The notes under the pieces are model-generated. The model saw nothing but the letters and a program-made list of their open reading frames with translations, had not been told where the DNA came from and did no database searches. Below, in pieces: positions 54,612-64,000 of a stretch of DNA of 64,000 nt. Both the position numbers and the translations under genes were made by a program. Position 1 is the stretch's first letter, and every line of letters begins with the position of its first letter. Source of the stretch: Brachypterus glaber (Eukaryota; Arthropoda; Insecta; Coleoptera; Kateretidae); contig OY294049.1 in assembly GCA_958510825.1 (NCBI GenBank), positions 27,734,986 to 27,798,985 of the forward strand, read 5' to 3'.

Positions 54612-54943
54612 ATGGACATATCGAGTCATTTTGTGCTGATCTTTGTGCTATTGTGTTTAATATTTATTAATTTTTCTTTTACACGTAAGTATATAAACAT
54701 CCAAACCATCTATTTAGTGCTGATTTTAGAAAAAAATAACTTTAGATAAATTATTTATAGTATTCCGTAGGATTAAACTTGACTAAACAATTGAGTATAA
54801 TTATTTAATAATATTATGTATATTTTTATGATGAATACGCAGGTCTGGGCACAGGTGCTACAAAGTTGCCAGGCCCGGTCCTCTGTGGCTACGGCAAGCT
54901 TGATAAAAATATTAAATTTTCTAAAAAAAAGTCAAAAATTTAA
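54612..54943 (+). CDS. Possible short secreted protein, two exons, about 57 aa
   Basis: Exon 1 (54612..54684) encodes MDISSHFVLIFVLLCLIFIN and FSFT, a good signal-peptide profile, and stops at ACAC|GTAAGT, a strong donor. An acceptor ATGAATACGCAG at 54842 allows phase-1 joining to LGTGATKLPGPVLCGYGKLD then a lysine-rich end and a stop at 54943. No family is recognised. The gene model depends on the predicted intron of 158 bases. A longer protein would need another exon hidden in or beyond the gap at 55026. Confidence 0.35.
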
Positions 54944-55025
54944 TCAATTAAAAATTTTAATTAATCACAAGGTTTCTTTAAGAACTGTATACAGAGCTAT
55001 TCTTTTAAATGGTACACCCCCATAA

Positions 55026-55225
55026 NNNNNNNNNNNNNNNNNNNNNNNNNNNNNNNNNNNNNNNNNNNNNNNNNNNNNNNNNNNNNNNNNNNNNNNNNNN
55101 NNNNNNNNNNNNNNNNNNNNNNNNNNNNNNNNNNNNNNNNNNNNNNNNNNNNNNNNNNNNNNNNNNNNNNNNNNNNNNNNNNNNNNNNNNNNNNNNNNNN
55201 NNNNNNNNNNNNNNNNNNNNNNNNN
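55026..55225. other. Assembly gap (200 N)
   Basis: Exactly 200 unknown bases, probably a placeholder of arbitrary size. Confidence 0.99.
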
Positions 55226-55739
55226 CATATAAATGTCAAAAATATTATTAATAAAATACGATTTTAACTCCTAGTGAGAAAAACGTAATGCGCTACTCGT
55301 AGGTAGGTTTTCGGCCGTGTTTATAGACCTCAGCTCCGCTTTGGTCCACCAAATACGACCTCTCACAGAAAAATTCACTTACCTCTACTAGAAGCGCAAA
55401 TAACTATTATTGTAAGGGTTTTTTTTTAACTTTTTTAATTTATTTTGGGTTTTTAATAATTTTAACTTGCGTTTATGCATTAGGAAAAAAATATACAGCC
55501 ATTTGCTGTGAAGAGTGGATAATAGAATGCGTAGCATTACATATCTTGACGACTTGTTTATTGATATTATTAATATTGTTGTATATTTTGCATAATTTTA
55601 TTATAATTACCTACTGTAGGTAGGTAGCTAATATTGTAACTTGAAAAACCAGAATTTTTATTTTGATACAGCAAAATCTTTAAGTTACTTTTTTTTATAA
55701 AAATAAGATACCTACCAGGTGTTCTTCCAGGTCCTTGTC
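55226..55739. other. Intergenic AT-rich DNA
   Basis: No gene. AATGCGTAGCATTACATATC at about 55527 repeats a string seen near 35640. Confidence 0.4.
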
Positions 55740-57535
55740 AAGCTATATCTCCGTTATTTGAAAAGATAGAAATTTTTGCAAAAAATATTATTAAATGGGA
55801 GCCAAAGAAGATTTTATTGACATATCCAAAACCACCCCTCGATTACCCACCCCCTTGAAACCACCCCAATCTCTGTTTTTCAAACAGCACTCCGCAATTT
55901 TTATCAAAAAATATGAAAGTAAATTTCATTCTAAATTCAACTATGTATTATAAGTGGTATATTATTCTCTAAAGGGGCTCCAAATAATAACTATTATTTG
56001 TTAATAATAATATCCCACCAGGTTTTAGACGGGCTATATCTCCGTTATCTAAGAAGATAAAAATTTTAGAAAATAAACAAAATTAAATGCAATTCAAAGT
56101 AGAATTTTCTGACATATGCACTAACCCTTACTTATCCACCCTCTTGTAACCACCACCAACTTTTGTTTTTAAATAGAAACCCACCATTTTTACTAAAGAA
56201 TATGAAAGCACATTTCATTTTAAATTCAACCATGTATTATAAAAAAATTCTAACCACCCCCTGAGGGGCAGTGGTAGTTTACTTGAAAATTTACATATTG
56301 GGGTCTTTGAGGTCGCTTAAACTAAAATCTTAAAATAAAATTTTTCTAAATCCACCCCAAAATTGGTATATTGGGGTTTTTGAGGTTGCTGAAAGTGAAT
56401 CGATAATAAAAATCCATTTCAAGCACGGAGGTGAAAAATGGGAAAGTGCTTTCACTGAGCGGTGTATAGCTTTCCCATTTTGAAAATTTTCAAAATTTCG
56501 GAAAGTATTGTATTGCTTTCCCATTTTCAAACTTTTTCAAAATATCGGAAAGCCTTGTATTCGTGCAAAAACTTTCATTTTTTTTTTGCGTATTTTTGCG
56601 TTTTTGGACGTTTTATGTCGATATAAATCAAAAAAAAATTGTCGGTCGATCGGTCCGTCGATCTTTAGATTGTTCTGTCCGGGAAATCTTGTAAGCACGA
56701 TAACTTAAAAACGCTTTAAGCTAGAGACTTTAAATTTGGCATACAGGTATGTTACCACAAGTTCTCACTCGGGATTGTTTTTGGTGAACATTGAGGTGTG
56801 ACAAGGGGGAAATGGGGAAACATACATTTTTTTACAAAAATTCCTGTATAGAGGTTGCTGAAAATGAATCTGATAATAAAAATTTTCTAACTCCACTCCT
56901 GCAGGAGTAAGGGTAGTAAATATTTTTAAATATTTTTAATATTTTCGTCAAAATTGGTATATAGGGGTTTTTAGGGTTGATGAATATGAATCTGATAATA
57001 ACTTTTTTCTAATTTCACCCCCTGAGGGGCGGTAAATATTTTTAAATATTTTCGTCAAAATGGGTATATAGGGGTTTTTGGGGTCGAGGAATATGAATCT
57101 GATAATAACTTTTTTCTAATTTCATCCCCTGAGGGGTGGGGGGTAGTTTTCGTAAAAACTAGTAAATTGGGATTTTTGAGGTTGTTGAAAGTGAATCTGA
57201 TAATAAAAAAATCTAAATCCACCCCCTGAGGGGTGGGGTAGATTTCGTGAAAATTGGTATATTGGGGTTTTTCAGGTTGCTGAAAGTGAATCTGATAATA
57301 AAAAAATTCTTACTCCTCCACCGCCTGTGTGGCAGGGGGTAGCTTTCTTGAAAATTTTTATATTGGGGTTTTTGAGGTCGCTAAAACTGAATCTTATTAT
57401 AAAATTTTTCTAATCTCACCCCCTGAGAGGCGGGGGGTAGTTTTCGTGAAAACTGGTATATTTTTAAGTTGGTTAAAAGTGAATCCATTTTAGGCGCGGA
57501 GGTGAAAAATGGGAAAGCTATTTTACTGGGCAGTG
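55740..57535 (-). mobile_element. Repeat X, two consecutive copies with expanded internal units
   Basis: On the minus strand one copy starts near 57535 (ACTGCCCAGTAAAATAGC, TTTCCCATTTTTCACCTCCG) and runs to about 56500, and another starts near 56465 and continues to about 55740. The first holds about eight units of roughly 100 bases with GAATCTGATAATAA, TTTCACCCCCTGAGGGG and GGTATATAGGGGTTTTTG in variable form. The conserved TTGATTTATATCGACATAAA block is at 56605..56630. A 45-base tail segment (GCTTTCCCATTTTGAAAATT) is tandemly doubled at 56468..56560. Confidence 0.78.
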
Positions 57536-57544
57536 TATTTTTTT

Positions 57545-58020
57545 ATGAAATACATTTGTATCCAAAAAATTTTTGTCTAGGACCTTTTTTGACGATTTTG
57601 AAAAATTCGTAACTACTGTATTATACCTACGTAGGAGGAGTATAATAAGTAAACTATCTAATGCATTGTCACCTATTTAGTATTAAGCCCTGTTTAAAGC
57701 TTATAAGCTTTACCTATAGGTTCCATTAAGAATTTACTGTAAAGTTTGATCTCTTAAAATATTCAATTTTTACGCGCCTCACGATAATCCATTATTAAAA
57801 AAATCAGAAGGTAATTTGCCGAGTATAATGGATTACCTTTATTTGGTATTACCTCTAGGTAATCTAGAGGGAACTGAAACGCAAGATTAGCTATCTTGCT
57901 GACGCGATTTTTTTTGCTTGTGTCTTGGAAACATATTAAAAAACAATCCATGAAGCTATGTAATTCTACGTATTCCATTATATACTATTCACAGTAAATG
58001 GTATATTGCATTTTCCCAAA
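57545..58020. other. Fragment of repeat Y and intergenic DNA
   Basis: TTTGTATCCAAAAAATTTTT and GTCTAGGACC at 57565..57592 belong to repeat Y. No gene is supported in 57640..58020. Confidence 0.45.
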
Positions 58021-58024
58021 TACT

Positions 58025-58100
58025 GCCGGCCTCAGTGGAGTAGGACGGAGCACGTTCGCTTTGTAACACCGAAGTAGCGGGTTCGAATTCCGCCTGGGCA
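58025..58100 (+). repeat. tRNA-derived SINE head
   Basis: GCCGGCCTCAGTGGAGTAGG then CGGAGCACGTTCGC resembles a D-arm with an A-box-like string. GCGGGTTCGAATTCCGCCTG is a good B box with its T-arm. The acceptor ends pair poorly (GCCGGCC against CCTGGGC), so a working tRNA is unlikely; this is the head of a tRNA-related SINE. Confidence 0.7.
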
Positions 58101-58199
58101 TTGATGCGTTTGTGATGTGGTATCTTTAAAACTGCTATTATTTACTGCTTTATAAACTACATATAAATAGGCTATAACCGATACGGTTGAATGCCGAGG

Positions 58200-58720
58200 T
58201 GTATCTACCGAAGGGTAGGTAAAAAATACTTTTGAAATTTTCTCGAATTTTATTTTCTCGAAAAACGAAAACTTTTTAAAAATTTTTTTAAAAAAATTTA
58301 ATTTTTTTTTGTTTTGCGAAAAACGAAAAAAATATTAAAAAAATTGAAAATGATTGTTTTTTTTTTAAATTTTTTTTTTAAGTTTAATCCCCATTACTTT
58401 TTTGTTTTTGGGGCGATCACTTTTAAAATTGGTAGAATTGACCCTTATAATAAAAGTAATTTTTCCTAAAAAGGTTAATGGGAATTTTCATTCAGATTTT
58501 TATTTTTTTTTTTTAAGTTTAACGGACGGACGGAAGGACGGACGGACAGACAGGCGGACAGACGGACGAACGGACGAACGGACGGACATTTTCAAAGTTT
58601 TTTATTTTTTCATGAAACCGCATGAAACACATTTGTATCCAAGAATGTTTTGTCTAGGACGTTTTTTGGCGATTTTGGGAAATTCGAAACTACCGTATAA
58701 GGAAAACATTGAGTCCCTTT
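58200..58720 (-). repeat. Repeat Y with (GGACGGAC)n-type microsatellite
   Basis: GGACGGACGGAAGGACGGAC and related repeats lie at 58521..58590. The flanks (TTTCATGAAACCGCATGAAA, TTGTCTAGGACGTTTT, GAAACTACCGTATA) are the reverse of the block at 33060..33210. Confidence 0.7.
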
Positions 58721-59642
58721 GGGTTGGCCGCACCTGGTCATTTTCTAAAAACTTAAGACCAAAAACAAGATATCAGGTTTTAATGAATTAAACTCAGTCA
58801 TGTCAAATCGAGTAGAACCGACTAAAAATTATGCAAAATTATAGGTGGATTTTACCTCTTCTAGAGTACCTATACTAGGCACTTTAAATATAATAATAAT
58901 AAATTAAAAATAAAATAAATTTTTAAATAATTATATCGGAAACGGAAATAACTAGCTGTACCTACCAATATTCATCCAAATCCAAATTAAATTAGGCAGT
59001 GTCATGGTATACCTACCTAGGCATATAGGGGATATACATAAAATACGTAACACACTTAGGGTCAGGGGGTAGTGCCTACGATGCGTTATAAAAGGAAAGG
59101 CGGGACGCTATTTATTATTTTTAAACAAATAGAAACGGTTTATTTTTTTAACCAACTTTTTGAGGAGTGGGTTGGCTGTAACGTATTTATAGAGGGGTAA
59201 CTCTCAGCGTTACTAGGAGGGGAACAAAATTTTCAAAAATTTTGCGTTACGTATTTAAAGTATAACGCACTATATTATATGTAATTTTATCGTCTTTATG
59301 GGGTCATCCTTAACCCTTAAGCTGTTTCGCCCAAATAAATATTAACATGTTAATATTTATTTGCAGGATGCATCCTGAAACTGCTGAAAAGTCCAAACCT
59401 TCTTATACGTTTATGTACATATTTATTATAATATATTATATACGTATATTATACGTATTTATTATATATGTATTTATGTATTATATGGGTTAAAATCAGA
59501 AAAGTACTTCTTTTCAACAGAAAAAAAGGTAAAAATTACAACTTACTAAGGAAAAAATTATACATGTGGAGTATTTATTAGGCAATAAGAAATACAATTT
59601 TCATAGTAGGCGCAAACTTTACCCACTTTTGCGCACTGTGGT
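58721..59642. other. Intergenic AT-rich DNA with a perfect 32-base palindrome
   Basis: CAAATAAATATTAACA joined directly to its complement lies at about 59336..59367. No gene seen. Confidence 0.5.
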
Positions 59643-60405
59643 GCGCACTTTAGAGTCACTTCATCTTAGTCTTACTTTGTTCTTTCGTTCTCTTTCGTTA
59701 GTTTTCGGTTTTTGGACTTAGCTTTTCTCCTTTCGGGTAGCGCCACACAAAAAAGAGCATCGCACTTCCCCTCGATTACCCTTAAGCTTAGGGGTACGAT
59801 ATGCGGATTTTTTTTTTGGCTAAAGTACCGCAACTTTATCAAAAAATCATGACGAAGAAACGTGCTCTGTCCTGCTTTGGCAGCCCCAGAAATACTTTCT
59901 GACATTTCAATTTTGTAATTTTGGACATCTATCAAATTTTAAATTAGTTTAAAAAATGTTTAATTTCTTAACATAATACAAATGTAAAGTATATTTTGGT
60001 GTAAAAAGTTATAAGATACATTAATGTACTAAATAGAATCTCAACATTCAATATTTAATTAAAATTATTCTACACAGCCTGAAAATAAATCTGCACTCAT
60101 GGAATACAATAATATTGTGAAAAGGTAAATTTTTAATAATAATTGATCATTTTTATACTCTAATAAACGACTTAGTTTCATTTTAGACAAACATGCTATG
60201 AATGGGAGAAGAGCTTTCATATTTTTTTAAGCTCCGGCACCGGAACCTTATAAAATGAAATTCCAAATCTCGTATCCCTAAGCTTAAGGGGAAAAGAGGG
60301 GAAATTTTCGATTTTCATTTGTTGTGTGGCGCTACCCGAAAGGAAGAAAAAAACGAAAACCAGAGCAAAAACGAACCAAGTACAGATGAAGTGACCCTAG
60401 CGCAC
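59643..60405. mobile_element. Non-autonomous element with long inverted ends
   Basis: GCGCACTTTAGAGTCACTTC at the left, with TTTCGGGTAGCGCCACACAA and TACCCTTAAGCTTAGGG further in, is mirrored at 60260..60405 (CCCTAAGCTTAAGGGG, TTGTGTGGCGCTACCCGAAA, GATGAAGTGACCCTAGCGCA). The arms are roughly 180 bases, imperfect. The interior has no credible ORF. Confidence 0.78.
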
Positions 60406-61913
60406 TTGGCTAGATATAAGTTAACATTTTCAAAAAATTTATTCGAATATCAAAATTGAACAAAACTTTTTAAAATATGATTTTTTGGGGTCAAAAAATC
60501 TGAATCTAATGTCAAAAATTGAAAATTTAAAATGGCGAATCCAATATGGCGACCGAACCTTTTAAACAAAAAAATTGTATTTCTGGGTTTTTGAAATTTC
60601 TTTATAGATTTTAATAGTTTGCCGTCTATAAGGCACTAAACTTTATTTTCATTTATAATTTGATTTGCCGTGTCGGTACTAGGTGCTGGCTTCGAGACAA
60701 AATTTTTTGTCCGCCTGTGTATCTAGATATAGATAATTCTTATCAGATTACAGGTCTGCCAACATCTAATGTGTAGAACTTTTTTGCAAACATTGGATGG
60801 CGCCACCAATTTGTACGCTCTCAATACAGTTATACTTATTTTTGATAGGTATTTAAAATTTTCAACAGTCAGTGCGAAAGCCACCATACCAATGAATGAT
60901 GATCGCAAAAAAGCGTGAAATAGCAGCTATATGACATTTTGGTAGGGACTTTCTCATTGATTGTGAAAATTCTGTAGTAGAGCAGTGCAATTTCTTTATA
61001 GATTTTAATAGCTTGCCGTCTATAAGGCACTAAACTTTATTTTCATAAAATAAATATGTATAAAAATGTATATAAATGTTGCTGGGGACAACAAAATTTC
61101 GATAAAAATTACTATTAAACCAATATTTTCTCTCAAAATAAAATATTTATTACACTGTATTTTAAGTTTTAAAATAAAACCATTTAAGTAGTACCTGAAT
61201 ATGTAAGATTCTTAAAAAAAAATTGAATAACATTTTTTTAGGGTGGGGACAAGAAAGTAGTAAAAATTTGATTTTGACCCATATACGTACGTATGTATGG
61301 GCGTATTTATACATTGCGCTCAATAAATTATTTACAACCTGAAACTTCTGCAAACGTTCTTATACATATATAAGAACATTTAAATTTTATTTTCTGTTTT
61401 ATATTTTTATTATTTTTTATTATTATTATTATTTATTAGATTTTTATTATATAATATAAATAATCATTGAGGAGAAATAGCTCAAATTAATAATAATATA
61501 CATATATGTACGTTTTACGGGGAAAAATTCCGGGTTAATAACGTCACACACTGGGGATGGCGTTAATAAATTGTGAAGATGGGGGTTAAATGATAACGTG
61601 ACGTAATTATTTAGTGTGGTGACGGCCAGCATGACGAAGCGTCAAAAATGGCCAATGGTCCCTATTATAGCAATTTTTACTGTGTATACATTTTTTTAAA
61701 CAAAAAGTCTTCGGTTTTACGACCCCTGGATAGACCCGATAGACCTGCGTATTCATTTGGATAAAAAACTATAGGTTCTTCAAAAAAAAAAAAAAAAGGT
61801 TTGGTCTTTATCTTATTCCATCTCGCATCATATCATGGTAGCACCACATCTGTAAACTGTAAACCATTATTTTTAGACAGAAAAAGACATGTACGTACAT
61901 CATAGATGTAAGA
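60406..61913. repeat. Intergenic DNA with a 57-base direct repeat
   Basis: TTTCTTTATAGATTTTAATA with GCCGTCTATAAGGCACTAAA and CTTTATTTTCAT occurs at about 60597..60653 and 60989..61046 with one difference. No gene seen elsewhere in this stretch. Confidence 0.65.
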
Positions 61914-62141
61914 TATACTCGTGTCAATCTGAGAATGCGACTCTGGCGTCACAGCGCTTAAACTAAATACCACTCTGTAGGGTTATTGAAACTCATTTCT
62001 TAAGATGTAATAAATGATTTTTGTTTATATACATTTTCTATATAATAATTATGTATAAATAAGTTTCAGTTACACTACAGAGTGCTTTTTAATATACACG
62101 CTCTGACGTTAGAGTCGCATTCCCAGATTGACACGAGTATA
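61914..62141. mobile_element. MITE with inverted repeats (TATACTCGTGTCAATCTG)
   Basis: TATACTCGTGTCAATCTGAG, AATGCGACTCTGGCGTCA and AAACTAAATACCACTCTGTA are mirrored to ACACTACAGAGTGCTTTTTA and GACACGAGTATA. The total is 228 bases with no ORF. A diverged half-copy lies at about 6470..6525. Confidence 0.8.
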
Positions 62142-63327
62142 CAAAGATTTGGTATGTTAATTTGCTATGTACTGTGATTTACAAAACAGATTTGTGTGAC
62201 ACTATTTTATAATGTTGAGAGCACGTCAATGCACTGTTGTAAACTATTTACATCTTCATTATGTATTTATTATTGGTGGTGGTAAAATTATATTCAAATA
62301 TTTTTCTCCTAGGGTACAGTAAATTTACTATAAATATAAATATAAAGATCTTTAAATATTAAAAGAATGCATTCTACATACCATAGAACATATTTTATGA
62401 GGTAAACTACTTTGCACATAATTATAAACAAGCCGTGAAAATATGTAATACTTCCCAAAATATAGTTGATTTGATCTCGAGGCGTCCCCTATAATTTTTG
62501 TTAGTTTTCAAAATTGGCAAGAATATTTCTTTACATCAAAGTAATATTTTCTGAAATTTTGATGCGTGAAACGGGGTATGAAGTGTATGAATTTTGGTAA
62601 AATTTTCCTTACGTAATACTTGAACGTTTCCTTACCGTAGGTCACTTCGCAGCCAACGTTTAGTTGTGTATTTTTTTCTGTGTAGTTTACCCGACAACAT
62701 TTCTAAAGTGAACAAGTTAGGGAGACTAGATTAAGTTATAAGCAAGGCGTTGTAACTAGGAACACTATATCTAGACATTAAGTTAGCAAGGCCTTTAATT
62801 TAAGGAATGATTCTTCATTAAAAAATAAGTTCCCTTTAAGGTTTGGTCCGGAAATGAGCACTAAGGGGGGTTTAAAGCTCGTCTTAAAAGTAAGGTAAAC
62901 TACCCAGTTACAGACACACTAAGAGTAGAACTTAAGTTTATTCTTCATTATTATTAACAATTTATGCCAATTATCTTAAAAAAATATTGTTAATGGTGTA
63001 TTTACTCAAGAAACGATCTGTATTTTTTTTTGTAATTACAAAATCTTCGTGAAAATTATAAACTTAAATAAAAGTAGTAAAAACATGACTACCCAGTTAC
63101 AGACACTTAAAAATAGAAGGTTGCCCAGCTAAAGAAATAGCGATACCCACTTACAGACAATGCATAATACTATTGTATATATTGTGAGCAGGATATCGTG
63201 TTAATAAAACAACTGTCTAGTGGCAACTGATTTATTTTAAATCCTAATTTATATTATCACAGAGTTGTAGAAGGCGCACATATAAAATTATACAGGGTAT
63301 ACAATATCTCCCTTTTTGTATAAAAAA

Positions 63328-63335
<8 letters not shown>
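62142..63335. other. Intergenic DNA
   Basis: No gene. CTACCCAGTTACAGACAC recurs at about 62899 and 63090, with a related TACCCACTTACAGACA at 63143. A half-copy of the 47315 MITE lies at about 62753..62800. Confidence 0.45.

Positions 63336-63388
<53 letters not shown>
63336..63388. repeat. (TA)n microsatellite
   Basis: About 26 TA dinucleotides in a row. Confidence 0.97.
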
Positions 63389-63392
<4 letters not shown>

Positions 63393-63835
63393 TAATTTTA
63401 ACAATATTTAATTTGTACAATTATTTTTTAGATAATAATTAATATTATATAATATAATTTTGTAATTATAAAAAAAATATAAATATAATTATATGTATGT
63501 ATTATAAATGTTGCCTTTTATTATTTATTAATCTAATTAATTTTTAACAATGGATTTGTATCACAGTTATACAATAAAATATAACAAAACATTTAAAATA
63601 CTAACAATATTTTTTAAAACAAAACAACAGATTAAAATTATTATATTTGTATATAATAAAATATAGAAAAAAATGAAAAAAAATATTAAATAATATTTTG
63701 TAATTTAAACTTGATTAAAAAAATTGTATTTATAAATATACAACATAGTTTAATATAAAAATTTTTTATTAAAAATATTTTTGAATTTGCATTCAAATGT
63801 AGCTAAAAAAAAATACTATACAAATAGATAATAGA
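63389..63835. other. Very AT-rich non-coding stretch
   Basis: Almost only A and T. It could include the 3' untranslated part of the retroelement polyprotein at 63836, but no LTR boundary is recognisable. Confidence 0.4.
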
Positions 63836-64000
63836 CTATATATTAAATTTATTCGGTTTTTTAGATATTCTACCAAAACGAGTCATAGTGTCAAAACTTA
63901 ATTTTGGTTTGTCTTTACTAAAACTAGATTGATTTTTGCTACAACTAGGTTGAACTAGTGTTTTGTCTATTACCAATTTATTTGGCTCGTTTGAACTATT
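63836..64000 (-). CDS. C-terminal end of a putative LTR-retroelement polyprotein, continues past the right edge
   Basis: The minus strand reads NSSNEPNKLVIDKTLVQPSC, a Ser/Lys-rich stretch, then TMTRFGRISKKPNKFNI and a stop. Endings of the type TR-[SF]-GR-x2-KKP-x-[KR] are characteristic of Gypsy-type integrase tails. Only 54 codons are visible, so neither domain nor integrity can be judged. Confidence 0.5.
   Translation of the reverse strand, partial: NSSNEPNKLVIDKTLVQPSCSKNQSSFSKDKPKLSFDTMTRFGRISKKPNKFNI

Noticed and set aside
54965..55251. Open frames spanning the N run
   Set aside because: They are open only because unknown bases cannot form stop codons.
59672..59935. 87-codon minus-strand frame
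   Set aside because: It lies in the inverted arm of a non-autonomous element, has no recognisable domain, and its mirrored counterpart does not conserve a frame.
63170..63835. 3' LTR of the retroelement at the right edge
   Set aside because: I could not find paired TG...CA ends or a polypurine tract with confidence, and the partner LTR is outside the window.

Overview
This is eukaryotic, AT-rich, intron-containing nuclear DNA. The organism is almost certainly an arthropod and probably an insect. That rests on STRIP, SDE2 and TSSK homologues, GT-AG introns of 80 to 160 bases, and a transposon mix of RNase H-encoding LINEs, Jockey/CR1-like LINEs, Penelope-like elements, mariner-type and hAT-like DNA elements. 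A beetle or a true bug would fit, but the order cannot be fixed from sequence alone. One 200-base assembly gap lies at 55026..55225.

Host genes are few. On the minus strand, 3306..5312 holds an intronless 668-codon STRIP (FAM40) paralogue. The first two exons of SDE2 (5555..5972) lie just upstream on the same strand, so the STRIP copy sits where SDE2 intron 2 or its 3' part should be. A two-exon TSSK-type kinase is at 36435..37528 (minus), followed by a small acidic protein with a weak TOM22 resemblance (38757..39029, minus). A possible short secreted-protein gene (54612..54943, plus) runs up to the assembly gap.

The rest is mobile DNA in several age layers. A full-length RNase H-encoding LINE (7608..13562, 12-base target duplication, GAA tail) has an intact gag-like ORF1 and an ORF2 broken by one TGA. 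A relative (21388..25389, 11-base duplication) is truncated between its ORFs but keeps a fully open 1228-residue ORF2. From 25.75 to 31.14 kb, inverted arrays of about 170-base units flank a 1-kb (TTTATAC)n satellite and a decayed cysteine-rich transposon-like gene. From 39.2 to 42.6 kb, a fold-back element is split by a young Penelope-like element with inverted terminal repeats, a GIY-YIG endonuclease and hammerhead-like motifs. A pure palindrome of the same termini lies at 38.5 kb. From 47.5 to 51.25 kb there is a four-level nest: a repeat, split by a LINE fragment, split by a DNA element, split by a second DNA element. Several short hairpin MITEs, decayed LINE pieces and an LTR-retroelement polyprotein end at the right edge complete the window.

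Nothing here forms an operon or pathway. The main interest is in insertion history, in the few intact ORFs (STRIP copy, LINE ORF1, LINE ORF2, Penelope C-terminus) and in the structured repeats.
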